This document shows, piece by piece, positions 19,349-29,217 of a stretch of 64,000 nucleotides of DNA. The stretch comes from Achromobacter mucicolens (GTDB lineage Bacteria; Pseudomonadota; Gammaproteobacteria; Burkholderiales; Burkholderiaceae_B): NCBI RefSeq assembly GCF_902859725.1, contig NZ_CADIJP010000006.1, positions 1-64,000 on the forward strand. Reading direction: 5' to 3'. A program made the translations under genes and the position numbers. The notes beneath the pieces were generated by a model that saw only the letters and a list, made by a program, of their open reading frames with translations, was not told the DNA's origin and did no database searches. Within the stretch, counting starts at the first letter, position 1. Every line of letters begins with the position of its first letter.

Positions 19349-20048
19349 CCCCTACTCCCAGGCGGTCGGACTCAAGGTCCCACTTCCCTCTCCCCCCACC
19401 GGTGGAAAGGGCCCAGCTCGGACAGCTCAATGGCGCGGCGGGTGCGCCGGTTCAGCGTATTTGTTGTGGATTACGGGCGCGACGCGGCGCAAAGGGAATA
19501 AAGCGCCGGAAAAGGGAGGAGGGCCCGATCGGGAAACATCCGATCCAGGAAGAACCTGCCCAACTGGGCAAGGCCGATGCTTGCCAGGCGTGCGCCAGCC
19601 GCATCGTGATACGAACAAGACCATCGACTTTCGCACAAGGATCCTTTATGTCCGGGACAAGGGGAAACTGGCTGAAAAAGTGCTACGTGGTCATTCGGCG
19701 GACATTGCGCTGCAATCCGCTTGCCGGCGCTGGCACGTTACGTGCTGGGGCGCGGCGTTTCGGGACAGCTTAAGTAGCGGCGGCGCTTAGCGCAAGCTTT
19801 TCTCGATGGTGTCAATCGACCGCATGGCAGCATTTTCAACGCCATGCAGCGAATCCTTGGCGCAGCCGCGCCCGGGCGGTTGGTCGCAAATATGCGAATT
19901 TCCGCGGCCTGTTTTGCGCAGCCCAACCCATGAGCAAACACGCTTTACGGCCACGCGGGAGAATTATTTCCAGAAGCGGAAAATTGGCACTAATTGAAAC
20001 TTTGCTCCGGGAGGCGCGGCGGCCGCTGCGCGTGGCCGCCGGCAACGT
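19349..20048. other. 700-bp intergenic region, no convincing gene
   Basis: This lies upstream of the RND operon and downstream of the giant kinase gene. Open frames here are short and mostly G/C-driven. The best candidate is a 41-codon forward ORF at 19648-19773 with AAGG 7 nt upstream, overlapping a perfect AAGGATCCTT palindrome at 19638-19647; it matches nothing I know. The efflux operon promoter must lie in the part nearest 19349, but I could not pick confident -35 and -10 boxes. Confidence 0.4.
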
Positions 20049-23000
20049 TCAACTGCGGGGACGAATCTTGCGCACGACTTCCAGCAGATCGTCCAACGAC
20101 ACCGGTTTGCTGATGTGCGCCGAAAAGCCGGCGCTGACGGCTTCTCGCATGTCTTCCTTGGCGCCGAACCCGGTAAGCGCGATGGACGGCAGATCGACGC
20201 CGTCCTCCCGCTCGCGGATGGCCCGCATCAGCGCATAGCCGTCCATGTTGGGCATGCCGATGTCCGACAACAGCAGATCGAATGGGGAGTGATCCAGCCG
20301 TTCCAAGGCCTCGCGGCCGCTGGAGACGGCTGTCACGATGGCCCCTTCCAGATCCAGCAGTTCTCGCATGACCTGCAGGACGTCCTCGGAATCGTCGACC
20401 AGCAGGACATTCAACCCGTCAAGCGGCATGTCGCCATTCGTTTGCGGCGCGTCCTGTTCTTCGCGCGCCCCGGCCAGGTCCAGCCACACGGTGAACCGCG
20501 CGCCGGCGCCCAGGCCGTCCGAGTGCACCTCGATCGTGCCTCCATGGGCGCCAACGAGTTCGCTGACGACCGCCAATCCGATACCCAGCCCAGGGCTGGT
20601 GCCGGCCTTCTGACGCACGTCACCCTGGCTGAACATGTCGAAGACCCGGCCGACAAACATCGGGTCGATGCCCTGGCCAGTATCGGCCACGTCCAGCCTC
20701 AAACGGTTGTCTTCAACGGCGAGCTTGAGCGCGACCCGCCCTCCTTCCGGTGTGAACTTGATCCCGTTGTTCAGCAGATTCCAGATCACCTGCTCGATGC
20801 GTACGGGGTCGGCATCCAGGTAGACCGCCAAGGCGGGATCGAAGTCCGCGCGCAGATCGACGCCGGCGGCGGCGGCGGCGGGCCTGAGCACATCGAGGAT
20901 ATTCTTCGCGATGGCCGCGACGTCGATGATCGATTTGTTCAGCGCCAGCTTTCCGGTGCGCACGCGCGACAGGTCCAGCAGATCGTCGATGATGCGAGCC
21001 TGGCCCCTGACGGACCGCTGGATCAGATCGATGGCGCGCGCTGCCGGTGCCAGGTTACGCACGGCTGGCGTGCGAGCCAGCAGCTCGGCATTGAGCTGAA
21101 TCAGATTGAGCGGGTGCTTGAGTTCGTGCGACACGACCGCGAAGAATTCGTCCTTGAGCATGCTGTCGGCACGCGCGCGATCCAGCCGCGATTCCTGCTC
21201 GGCATCGCGCAGCTTCAGTTCCGTCACATCGCGCACGATCTTCGCGAACCCTTGGTAGACCGGGTCGTCCATGCGGTTCACGCCCCCGGTGCAGTACACC
21301 AGGCTGCCATCCTTGCGCTTGTGCCACCGCTCGTCCGGCGCGTAACCGATCTGCCGGGCACGATCGAGTTCGTATTCCGGCCTGCCGGCGGCAATGTCCT
21401 CGTCGGTGAAGATGATGGATATCGACTTGCCTTCGGCCTCGGCGCTGGTGTATCCGAACATCAACTCGGCGCCGATGTTCCAGTTGGTGATGATGCCCTG
21501 GTTATCCAGCGTCATGATGCCGAAGTCGCGGGCGCTTTCCGTCATCAGCTTCAGGTGCGCCTCGCCCAGACGAACCCGGTCTTCCGCCTTGCGCCGGTCG
21601 GTGATGTCGATGAACGTCAAGACCGCGCCTTCGATGCGGTGTTCGGCACTGCGGTAGGGCAGCAGCCGCGCCAGATACCAACGGTCGGTGGCGCTGCGCA
21701 CCTCGCGCTCAAGCGGCCGCAGCGATTCGAAGACGCCCGCGGCATCCTTGGCCAGGTCCGGATAATCCAGCCGATGCGTGATGTCCAGCACCGAACGGCC
21801 GGCATCGCTGGGAATCACGTTGAAGATATCGGAGGCGCGCGGCGTGAACCATTGAATGCGCATCATGCGGTCCACGAACACCGTGGCGATGTCGGTGGAC
21901 GCGATCAGGTTCTGCAAGTCGTCATTGATCTTGGCGGTTTCGTCGACCTTGGTCTTGAGTTCCGCATTGACGGTAATAAGCTCTTCGTTGACGGACTGCA
22001 GTTCTTCCTTGCCGGTTTCCAACTCTTCGGTGGTCGAACGCAGCTCTTCGTTGATGGCCTGGAGCTCCTCGTTCGAGGCCTTCAATTCCTCCGTCGAGGT
22101 CTCGGCCTGCTCGATGGTGGCTTGCAACTGATCCTTGGTGCGCTGCAGCTCTGCCTCCAGCTGGGTCAGCACGGCAGCAGAGCCGCTCGTCGGGCCCTGG
22201 ATGCCATCGGCGCTCATGATGTCTTCGACTTCGTCGAACAGCACCAGCATGTAGTCGCTGGCGGACTCCTCGTGCCGGAACGGCCGCACCACCATGTTGA
22301 TGTAGGCCTGGCGGTCGCCTAAGGTCATCTTGACCCGCCGCGCCTCAACGCTCTTGCGCGAGTGCAGCGCCTGGAACATTGCCGTGCGCAGTTCGGTGCG
22401 AAGTTCGGGATGCACCGACGCCGGGAGATTCCGGGAAGGCTCGCCGCCCGGATGGCGCAGGAAACGGCCAGCGCGGTCCGAAATATGCACGATGTCGCTG
22501 TTGGCATCGACGATGACGCTGGGTGGCGCGTACATTTCAAGCGCGCGCTGGTGCACGGCGGCGTAAGACACCTTGGTCTCACGCACCGGGGCGGTGGAGG
22601 CATGAATGGGCCGGACGTGACTGAAACCGCCGTCCGTCAGTTCGGGCATGCCGCTCAGCTGCGCCGGGGTCTCGCGCGCGGCGTAAATGCGATAGCGCTT
22701 GTCCACCACCTGGAACAACTGCGGGCACGCATCGGCCGATTCGGAGCTGCCCAGAAACAGGAAGCCGCCCGGCTTCAACGCAAAATGGAACATGCGCAGC
22801 ACATCGCGTTGCACCTCGCGATCCAGGTAGATCAGCAGATTGCGGCAGCTGACCAGATCCAGCCGCGAAAAAGGCGGGTCGCGCAGGATGTTGTGCACGG
22901 CAAACAGGACACGCTCGCGCACGTCTTTCTTGATGCGGTATTCGTCGTCCTTGCGGCTGAAAAAGCTTTGCAGCATTGCCTCGGGCACATCGGCCTTGAT

Positions 23001-24179
23001 GGCCATGGGATATGCCGCCGCCCGGCCCGCCGTCAGCGCGGATTCGTCGATGTCGGTGGCAAAGATCTGGATCCTGGGCGGCTGAGGCATCGCCGCAGCC
23101 CGCGCGCTCATCAGCATGGCGAGCGAATACGCCTCTTCGCCGGTCGAACAACCCGCCACCCATGCGCGCAATGCGGAGTCCGGCGCATGACTGAGTGCCT
23201 TGAACAGCTTGGGCAGTACAAATTCATCCAGATTGGCGAAGGCGTCCCTGTCGCGGAAGAACTGCGTCACGCCGATCAGCATGTCGGATAGCAGCTTGGG
23301 GGTTTCGTCGCTGCGTTCCTGCAGCAATTTTCCATAGTCCGCCAGGGTCGCGGTGCCCGTGATCTGCATGCGGCGCTCGATCCGGCGCAGCACCGTGGCC
23401 TTCTTGTAGTGACGAAAGTCGTGCGCCGTGCGGGCGCGCAGCAAGGCAAGGATCTCGCGCAACGTGTTGCGATCCTGCTTGGACTCATCCGCCGCCAGCT
23501 CGGCGTCGGCCGCGCCCGCGGCTTCCTCCTCGGTCAGCGTGGGCAGGTGGATGCTGCCCATGTTCTCCGCGATTTTCCTGAGGCGATCCGGCATGATCGA
23601 TACCGGCAGCACGATGTCCACCGCGCCGGTTGCGATCGCGCTTCGCGGCATGGTGTCGTGTTCGGCGTCCTGGGGCGACTGCGCGAACGTCACGCCGCCC
23701 TGCTCCTTGATACGGGCAAGGCCGACCGACCCGTCCGATCCGCCGCCGGACAGGACGATGCCGACCGCTCGCGTTGTGTGCACGTCGGCCAACGTCCGGA
23801 AAAACGTGTCGATGGCGATGTGGCGGCCTTCCGGTCTGGGCGTGGCGGCGGTCACGCGCAGATACCCGTCGTTCATCGCCAGCGTCGCGCCCGGGGGTAT
23901 CACATAGATGTGATCACGCTGGATCGGGACCGGCTTGGTGACCTGCGCGACCGGGATGGCGGTGCTGGACTGCAAAATCCTGTCGAGGACGCTTTCGTGA
24001 TCCGCGGACAGGTGCACCACCACGACGAAAGCCATGCCGGGCTTGGCCGGCAGATTCGAAAAAAATGTTTTAAGCGCGTCGATCCCCCCGGCTGAGGCGC
24101 CCAGGCCGACCACAGGAAAGCTGAGGTCACTACGGACGACGCCGGGCTTGTTGTTTGGAACGGACGGCGAATCGGACAT
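20049..24179 (-). CDS. CheB-CheR-PAS-histidine kinase-receiver fusion
   Basis: The 1376-residue protein combines, in order: a CheB methylesterase domain (residues ~20-200, with GASAGG, the His in VVHLSADH and SGGGSDGSVG); a CheR methyltransferase domain (~235-500, with AWVAGCSTGEEAYSLA and LVSCRNLLIYLD); a PAS-like region; a coiled coil (~665-750) of repeated NEELQ/EELxS heptads; two PAS domains (~750-990); a HisKA dimerisation helix with H-box FFAVVSHELKHPLN; an HATPase domain (GQGID, GLGIGLAV); and a C-terminal receiver with LLLSDIGMPNMDG and KPVS. Such fusions sense an unknown signal and are thought to couple methylation-type adaptation with phosphorelay. No chemotaxis genes are nearby. 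It appears monocistronic. Confidence 0.93.
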   Translation of the reverse strand: MSDSPSVPNNKPGVVRSDLSFPVVGLGASAGGIDALKTFFSNLPAKPGMAFVVVVHLSADHESVLDRILQSSTAIPVAQVTKPVPIQRDHIYVIPPGATLAMNDGYLRVTAATPRPEGRHIAIDTFFRTLADVHTTRAVGIVLSGGGSDGSVGLARIKEQGGVTFAQSPQDAEHDTMPRSAIATGAVDIVLPVSIMPDRLRKIAENMGSIHLPTLTEEEAAGAADAELAADESKQDRNTLREILALLRARTAHDFRHYKKATVLRRIERRMQITGTATLADYGKLLQERSDETPKLLSDMLIGVTQFFRDRDAFANLDEFVLPKLFKALSHAPDSALRAWVAGCSTGEEAYSLAMLMSARAAAMPQPPRIQIFATDIDESALTAGRAAAYPMAIKADVPEAMLQSFFSRKDDEYRIKKDVRERVLFAVHNILRDPPFSRLDLVSCRNLLIYLDREVQRDVLRMFHFALKPGGFLFLGSSESADACPQLFQVVDKRYRIYAARETPAQLSGMPELTDGGFSHVRPIHASTAPVRETKVSYAAVHQRALEMYAPPSVIVDANSDIVHISDRAGRFLRHPGGEPSRNLPASVHPELRTELRTAMFQALHSRKSVEARRVKMTLGDRQAYINMVVRPFRHEESASDYMLVLFDEVEDIMSADGIQGPTSGSAAVLTQLEAELQRTKDQLQATIEQAETSTEELKASNEELQAINEELRSTTEELETGKEELQSVNEELITVNAELKTKVDETAKINDDLQNLIASTDIATVFVDRMMRIQWFTPRASDIFNVIPSDAGRSVLDITHRLDYPDLAKDAAGVFESLRPLEREVRSATDRWYLARLLPYRSAEHRIEGAVLTFIDITDRRKAEDRVRLGEAHLKLMTESARDFGIMTLDNQGIITNWNIGAELMFGYTSAEAEGKSISIIFTDEDIAAGRPEYELDRARQIGYAPDERWHKRKDGSLVYCTGGVNRMDDPVYQGFAKIVRDVTELKLRDAEQESRLDRARADSMLKDEFFAVVSHELKHPLNLIQLNAELLARTPAVRNLAPAARAIDLIQRSVRGQARIIDDLLDLSRVRTGKLALNKSIIDVAAIAKNILDVLRPAAAAAGVDLRADFDPALAVYLDADPVRIEQVIWNLLNNGIKFTPEGGRVALKLAVEDNRLRLDVADTGQGIDPMFVGRVFDMFSQGDVRQKAGTSPGLGIGLAVVSELVGAHGGTIEVHSDGLGAGARFTVWLDLAGAREEQDAPQTNGDMPLDGLNVLLVDDSEDVLQVMRELLDLEGAIVTAVSSGREALERLDHSPFDLLLSDIGMPNMDGYALMRAIREREDGVDLPSIALTGFGAKEDMREAVSAGFSAHISKPVSLDDLLEVVRKIRPRS

Positions 24180-24250
24180 TTTTTGCCTGCGGTGACGGGC
24201 TGAAGGGTATCGGCAATGATACAGGTCGCGAAAAGCGCGGCGGCCTCAAG

Positions 24251-24478
24251 TCACGGTGCAGGCCCCGGGGGCAGCGCGCGCAGCGGCAGCACATCCGCCG
24301 CGCCATCGCCGTGTTTCGTGAAGAAACCCATCAACGCCTCGGCCGCCTGGTCCGTGCCGATGACCAGACAATCCCGCGCGCCGGCTATTGCGTACTGCGC
24401 AATCATGCGCTGCTCGGAGACGCCCAGTTCGCGCGCGATGGCGTAATGCGGGCGCAAAGACGTGCTTTCGGGTTGCAT
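24251..24478 (-). CDS. Small hypothetical protein, 75 aa
   Basis: The start is chosen at the ATG at 24478 because AGGAG ends 5 nt upstream; a GTG two codons earlier overlaps that site. The product ([18 protein letters not shown]...) looks soluble, has a helix-rich N-terminal half ([16 protein letters not shown]) and an Ala/Pro-rich end. I do not recognise the family. It lies between two sensor-kinase genes on the same strand. Confidence 0.5.
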   Translation of the reverse strand: MQPESTSLRPHYAIARELGVSEQRMIAQYAIAGARDCLVIGTDQAAEALMGFFTKHGDGAADVLPLRALPPGPAP

Positions 24479-24576
24479 GTTCACTCCTATCCGCTTATGG
24501 CGGATATCCGCAGCAATCCGTGTGCCCAGCCGTAGCGACGATTGAGACCCCTGAATCCCCTGGCGCCCCCCGGCGC

Positions 24577-26127
24577 TCAGGGCATCGTATGCGCGTCCTC
24601 GGTCAGCACCTGCATCAAGGTTTCGACCGAATAAGGCTTCTGCATGACCGGAAAGCCCAGCGCCCGAGGGCCCGCCATCGCCTCGCTGTAACCACTGGCC
24701 AGCACGATCCGGATGCCGGGCCAGCGCTCCCGGATCCGATAGGCCAGATCCATGCCGTTCATGCCGGGCAGCACCAGATCAAGAATGGCCAGGTCGAACC
24801 CCCCATCGCGCTGTTCAAGTTCCTTCAGGGCTTTTTCGGCGTCAACGGTCCAGGTGAGCTGTTGTCCCAGCTCTTCCAGCCATGCCGATACCACTTCACC
24901 GACCATGCGGTTGTCTTCAACGAGCAGCACTTCGCGGCGCACCGGCACGTTGGCCATCTCACCGGAGACGGGCGATCCGGCCGTGGCGCCCGACGCCTTC
25001 GCGGCCGGCAGGTAAAGCGTGAACGTCGTGCCCGCGCCCACCGTGCTGTCGACGGTAACGTCGCCACCCGATTGCCGGACAAAGCCTTGCACCTGACTCA
25101 GCCCCAACCCGGAGTTTTCATGCTGACCCTTGGTCGTGAAAAAGGGTTCGAAGACATGCGCCAGCACCTGCGGCTCGATCCCCGCGCCGGAATCCTGCAC
25201 CGATAGCGCCACTTGCGGCCCATTGAGCTTTGCCAAGCCGCCCAGCGTCGCGGTGTCGGGCACGATCTGGGCCGATATCTTCAATTGGCCGCCCGAGGGC
25301 ATCGCGTCGCGCGCATTGATGACCAGGTTGAGCAACGCCGACTCAAGCTGGGTGGGATCGGCGAAGATCGTACAGTCGCCTGGCCCGAACTCGTAGCTGA
25401 CCGCAACGGACGACCCCACCGTGGTTTCGAAGAGCTGCCGCATGGAAGCCAGGCTGTCGCGCACGTCGAACGCGTGCGGCTGCAGCGGCTGCCGCTTGGC
25501 GTAGGCAAGCAGCTGGCGGGTAAGCTGGGCGGCTTTTTCCGTCGTGTCGATGATGATGCCCACATAACGCATCAGCGAAGCAGGCAAGTCGGGATAGCGC
25601 TTGATGAATTCCGCGGAGAACCGGATCGCCGTCAGAAAATTGTTGAAGTCATGCGCCACGCCGCCCGTCAGCCGGCCAATGGCCTCGTTGCGCTGGGCAT
25701 GGTGCATCGAATCGCGGGCTTCCTGGAGCTGCTCGTGCCGCTCTTTTTGCTCGGTGATGTCGCGCGTGATCTTCGCGAAGCCGACCAGTTCGCCGCGATC
25801 ATCAACGACCGGGTCGATCACCACGCTGCACCAGAACCTGCTGCCGTCCTTGCGCACGCGCCAGCCCTCGGCCTCGAAGCGCCCCTCGCGCCGTGCCGTC
25901 TCCAGCGCGCGCCGCGGCACCTCGGCCTGCTGATCCTCCGGCGTGTAAAAAACGGAGAAATGCTGCCCGATGATCTCGTCCGCGCCATAGCCCTTGAAAC
26001 GTTCAGCGCCCGGATTCCAGCTGCTGACGCGGCCATTGGCGTCCAGAAGGTAGATGGCGTAATCCATTACAGCCCCTACCAGCAGACGATAGCGATCCTC
26101 GGACGGAAAATCCGGTAAAGAAGTCAT
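24577..26127 (-). CDS. PAS hybrid histidine kinase, FixL/NtrB type, with C-terminal receiver
   Basis: The 516-residue soluble protein has a PAS domain (residues ~10-130, with [16 protein letters not shown] and a PAC end [16 protein letters not shown]). The NtrB-like H-box [15 protein letters not shown] follows near 160, then an HATPase domain with N-box [14 protein letters not shown] and [10 protein letters not shown] near 350, and a receiver domain (~390-510) with phosphoacceptor Asp in [13 protein letters not shown] and the KPYS Lys. There are no membrane segments, so the input is cytoplasmic. No DNA-binding partner is adjacent. It is divergent from galU. Confidence 0.9.
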   Translation of the reverse strand: MTSLPDFPSEDRYRLLVGAVMDYAIYLLDANGRVSSWNPGAERFKGYGADEIIGQHFSVFYTPEDQQAEVPRRALETARREGRFEAEGWRVRKDGSRFWCSVVIDPVVDDRGELVGFAKITRDITEQKERHEQLQEARDSMHHAQRNEAIGRLTGGVAHDFNNFLTAIRFSAEFIKRYPDLPASLMRYVGIIIDTTEKAAQLTRQLLAYAKRQPLQPHAFDVRDSLASMRQLFETTVGSSVAVSYEFGPGDCTIFADPTQLESALLNLVINARDAMPSGGQLKISAQIVPDTATLGGLAKLNGPQVALSVQDSGAGIEPQVLAHVFEPFFTTKGQHENSGLGLSQVQGFVRQSGGDVTVDSTVGAGTTFTLYLPAAKASGATAGSPVSGEMANVPVRREVLLVEDNRMVGEVVSAWLEELGQQLTWTVDAEKALKELEQRDGGFDLAILDLVLPGMNGMDLAYRIRERWPGIRIVLASGYSEAMAGPRALGFPVMQKPYSVETLMQVLTEDAHTMP

Positions 26128-26294
26128 GCAATGTCCCCACCTGCGTGTCTATTCATGCTCAAGCCCCGTCAGCAAACGGCGTGCCATCCTGAAAATTCTG
26201 TTACAGCCGCCGGCCCGCGGGCACAAAATTTGCTCTAACAGCGATCAGTAGGCGGCCCATCCCTGGCGCCGTCCGGGCACAGAGGGCCTTAGCA

Positions 26295-27128
26295 ATGCAA
26301 CCCATCCGTAAAGCTGTATTTCCCGTCGCGGGCCTCGGCACGCGGTTTCTTCCTGCCACCAAGGCCATGCCCAAGGAGATGCTTCCCATCGTCGACCGGC
26401 CGCTGATCCAGTATGCCGTCGAAGAAGCGGTCGCCGCGGGCATCACGGAACTGATTTTCGTCACCGGCCGAAACAAGCGCGCCATCGAGGATCATTTCGA
26501 CCGCGTGCCAGAACTGGAATACGACCTGGAAGCAAAAAACAAGAACGCCCTGCTGGAAACCGTCCGCAACGTCATTCCGGACAACGTCAAATGCGTGTAC
26601 ACCCGCCAGCCGGCTGCCCTGGGGCTGGGCCATGCGGTGCTCTGCGCGGCGACCATTGTAGGCAACGAACCGTTTGCCGTGCTGCTGGCGGACGACATGA
26701 TAGACGCGGATGCCCCTGTCATTGGCGAAATGATGAAGGTGGCCCGGGAGTTCGACGGCAGCGTCCTGGCGATCCAGCAGGTGCCCAAAGCCAACACCCA
26801 CCAATACGGCATTGTGTCCGGCAGCCGCAAGGCGCACGGCGTCATGAGCCTGACCGGCATCGTGGAAAAGCCCAAGCCCGAAGACGCGCCGACCGACCTG
26901 GCGGTCGTCGGGCGCTACATCCTGGAGCCCGAAATCTTCGCGCTGCTAGAGAGCACCCAGGCGGGCGTGGGCGGCGAAATCCAGCTGACCGACGGCATCG
27001 CCGCCCTGCTCAAGGCCCATAACGTCTTCGGCTTCGAATACGAGGGCGTGCGCTACGACTGCGGCAGCAAGGAAGGCTTCTATCGCGCCACGATGGAAAT
27101 TGGGCGCAAGTATCACAACCTGGGTTGA
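26295..27128 (+). CDS. galU: UTP-glucose-1-phosphate uridylyltransferase
   Basis: The enzyme makes UDP-glucose from UTP and glucose-1-phosphate for LPS, capsule and glycan synthesis in the cytoplasm. The 277-residue product has the nucleotidyltransferase signature [19 protein letters not shown] at residues ~6-24 followed by [20 protein letters not shown]. It also carries the catalytic DD in LLADDMID near 132, GIVEKP near 190 and the C-terminal [10 protein letters not shown]. It is transcribed divergently from a hybrid kinase. Its stop codon overlaps an ATG (TGATG) that opens a broken downstream frame. Confidence 0.95.
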   Translation: MQPIRKAVFPVAGLGTRFLPATKAMPKEMLPIVDRPLIQYAVEEAVAAGITELIFVTGRNKRAIEDHFDRVPELEYDLEAKNKNALLETVRNVIPDNVKCVYTRQPAALGLGHAVLCAATIVGNEPFAVLLADDMIDADAPVIGEMMKVAREFDGSVLAIQQVPKANTHQYGIVSGSRKAHGVMSLTGIVEKPKPEDAPTDLAVVGRYILEPEIFALLESTQAGVGGEIQLTDGIAALLKAHNVFGFEYEGVRYDCGSKEGFYRATMEIGRKYHNLG

Positions 27129-27416
27129 TGCCTCGTCCGCCCACGGGGGACGTCAATCAGAAGGCAGATCGACGGCCTGGCCCGCGCCATTCGCAAACGG
27201 GGCGCCGACGCGCCCCTGTGCTGCACCAGTCAGCAATTTGCCCAGCTGGACGCGGTGGTGCAGGAAGCCGCCAGCGGCGGCGGCTTCACGCCCGGCGAAC
27301 GGGTGGCGGTGGATCTGATCCGCTGGTCCTGGCACGAAGTCACGCGGGAACTGGATGCCCTGTGCGACACCGTGCAGCCTGCCGCGCAACAGCCCCCATC
27401 CCAGGCCGGGGCCTGA
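27128..27416 (+). pseudogene. Frameshifted small gene coupled to galU
   Basis: An ATG overlapping the galU stop (TGATG) opens a frame reading [12 protein letters not shown]. About 13 codons in, the sensible protein continues in another frame (in phase with galU): QIDGLARAIRKRGADAP, then QFAQLDAVVQEA and LIRWSWHEVTRELDAL, ending at TGA 27414-27416. Deleting one G in the AAGG near 27163 would join both parts into a roughly 95-residue soluble protein. The downstream frame has no ATG, GTG or TTG before its conserved-looking part. This may be a real frameshift mutation or a sequencing error. I do not recognise the family. Confidence 0.5.
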
Positions 27417-27429
27417 AGCGCGTCACGCG

Positions 27430-27534
27430 TCATGGCGTGAGCACCACCTTGATGCATTGATCCTCCTTGTCGTGGAAGGTCTTGTACATATCGGGTCCGG
27501 CCTCGAGCTTTGCGCGGTGCGTGATGACACCCGA
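27430..27534 (-). pseudogene. 3' remnant of a zinc-dependent alcohol dehydrogenase
   Basis: The last 34 codons before the TGA read like the C-terminus of zinc-dependent alcohol/formaldehyde dehydrogenases: [18 protein letters not shown] followed by [11 protein letters not shown]. Upstream in the same frame the sequence bears no resemblance to the rest of that enzyme. Only a fragment of about 35 codons is left. It sits next to the frameshifted galU-linked frame, so this short stretch has accumulated two broken genes. Confidence 0.6.
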
Positions 27535-27623
27535 CCGCTCACTCGACATCCATGCTGCGATGCGTATTGACCGTGCATAGTCGACATGCACCAATAGCCC
27601 GACAGTGTGAACAGGAGGCAGAA

Positions 27624-27848
27624 ATGTCAAACCCAACATACAAGCGAGTCATGGAAGTCGTTGCCGCTGCTGCCGACGGTAGCACTTACCGCATCGACAG
27701 ATATTCCTCGCAGCCAATGGGCGATGAAATGCCCCGCGCCTACTGCTGCCTTCCCGACGGCCAGCTCGTGACCTGGGAAGGCGATGGACACTACAAACTT
27801 CCGGATGGCACCGTCGTCACCATGGTGGCGTCCAGGTTGTGCCAGTGA
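27624..27848 (+). CDS. Small hypothetical protein, 74 aa
   Basis: A strong AGGAGG ribosome-binding site lies 6 nt before the ATG. The product is soluble, opens [19 protein letters not shown], has a [15 protein letters not shown] segment and a short beta-rich C-terminus ([15 protein letters not shown]). Function and family are unknown to me. It converges with the small membrane-protein gene 11 bp downstream. Confidence 0.6.
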   Translation: MSNPTYKRVMEVVAAAADGSTYRIDRYSSQPMGDEMPRAYCCLPDGQLVTWEGDGHYKLPDGTVVTMVASRLCQ

Positions 27849-27859
27849 GTCCGGCGCCG

Positions 27860-28006
27860 CTACATCCCGCGGATCAATACGCCGACCAGGAACAGGACGG
27901 CAACCGCGCCTATCCAGAAGGCGAGCATCAGCCAGGGTCCGCGGCCGGTCTTGGCCCCGCGCCGCGCGGGCCGGCCGCGCGAAGGTGACTCGTCTGCTGG
28001 CTTCAT
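27860..28006 (-). CDS. Small single-span membrane protein, 48 aa
   Basis: The ATG at 28006 follows GGAGAG by 7 nt. The product has a basic N-terminal half (SRGRPARRGAKTGRG) and one membrane helix (residues ~27-46, LMLAFWIGAVAVLFLVGVL), ending IRGM, with a likely N-in orientation. The longer open frame upstream is not supported by codon sense. Function unknown; small proteins of this form are common in the inner membrane. Confidence 0.6.
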   Translation of the reverse strand: MKPADESPSRGRPARRGAKTGRGPWLMLAFWIGAVAVLFLVGVLIRGM

Positions 28007-28234
28007 GATGGCTCTCCAGGGCGCCCATTTCAGCGCATAGTACGAATTACGGCCCTGCACGCGCAAGGGGTGCGCGGGGTCCGTCATCGCCGTCGTGGCG
28101 CATCGATTGAAAAGCGGGCCTTGCCCAGCCCCTGTACCGCAAGGCGCATGCCGGTGAGCCCTGGTGCAACGAGTGGCGGGCAGGCCCTCTTGAACGGCCC
28201 GGCGCCGGTTCTGGCGCCGGCGCACGCGCGTGCG

Positions 28235-28798
28235 CTACTTCTTGGCGGACACGCTTTGCTGCAACGTCTTGGCGGCCTGCAGATGCTGCTGGAGACTGGG
28301 CAGCGTTTCGATCGCAAATTGCTTGACCTCGGGATCCTTCACTTCCTTCGAGGCCTTTTCGAACAGCTTGACGGCGTCCTCGTGCGCGTCCACGCCGATC
28401 TCGTCGGCGTAAGCCTTGTCGAATCCTTCCTTGCGCAGGCCCAGCGCCTTGAGCTTGGCCGACTGCATCATCGACGGATCCTTGGGCGCCTCGAAGCCCT
28501 TGCTCTTGGCCAACGCTTCCAGCTTCTGCCCCACCTTGGTGTGATCGTCGATCATCATCTGCGCGAACTTCTTGACCTCGGCGTTCTGCGACTTTTCCAG
28601 CGCCATCTTGCTGCCGGCAATCTCGAGATGGCCAGACTCGGCCGCGTCGGTCAGAAAGCCACGGGCCTCGCTGTCCAGCTTGTTCGTTGCGGCGGGCACC
28701 TGCCCGCCAGGGGCGGCGGGCGTCTGCGCAAGCGCAACCGAACCCATGCTGAGGACAATTGCAGCGCCAAGCCCTGCCTTCAAAAGACGGTTTTTCAT
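28235..28798 (-). CDS. DUF4142 periplasmic protein
   Basis: The start at ATG 28798 follows GGAGGT and opens a signal peptide cleaved near VALAQTPAA. The 187-residue mature protein is all-helical, with the DUF4142 pattern: FLTDAAESGHLEIAGSKMAL near residue 50, KKFAQMMIDDHTKVGQKL near 78, and a C-terminal helix LPSLQQHLQAAKTLQQ. The fold is ferritin-like in outline. Function is unproven; relatives are often stress- or stationary-phase-linked. A G/C-rich hairpin without a T-tract lies just downstream (28199-28225). Confidence 0.8.
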   Translation of the reverse strand: MKNRLLKAGLGAAIVLSMGSVALAQTPAAPGGQVPAATNKLDSEARGFLTDAAESGHLEIAGSKMALEKSQNAEVKKFAQMMIDDHTKVGQKLEALAKSKGFEAPKDPSMMQSAKLKALGLRKEGFDKAYADEIGVDAHEDAVKLFEKASKEVKDPEVKQFAIETLPSLQQHLQAAKTLQQSVSAKK

Positions 28799-29217
28799 TC
28801 GGACCTCCAGTAGGAATAGCGTCGCCGGATGACGGCGCGTTGCCGTCTGACGAACAACCAAGCTTCAGCAAACGTCATGCCCGGAGGGGTGCCCGGATGG
28901 CGTCGCCTAGCGCGTTTGCGTTGGTGGCACACGAGCGCAACACGGGAACGTTAGTTGCGGACTCTGGGGCGTCGCAGCGACGCGGTCATCGGGTTCTGGT
29001 TGGGGAGCCTGGTGGCTGGCACGGCCTCGCCTCGTCGCTGTGACCTTGCTTTTCGCTTGGATGGAGCGCATTCGGCCCACAAGGCTCGGCACTTTTTTGC
29101 GGCTCAACGCGCGGTTTTACGGCGATGTAACACAGAAACGCGAAGTTACACGCGCTGCGTTGCACGACGGTTTTGCGCTGGGCAAACTAAGCGCTCGCAT
29201 CTTTTGGGAGAGTTGCC
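28799..29217. other. 419-bp intergenic region
   Basis: No gene could be supported. The start of the DUF4142 gene lies at the left edge and its promoter should be here, as should that of the RMF/CrpP-like gene at the right. A short inverted repeat GTAAC...GTTAC occurs near 29128-29150. TTGCAC at about 29159 followed 17 nt later by CAAACT is a weak -35/-10 candidate for the right-hand gene. Confidence 0.3.

Noticed and set aside
19738-19941. Small reverse-strand ORF upstream of the RND operon
   Set aside because: No ribosome-binding site, and several alternative frames in the same region are open; the composition is not convincing.
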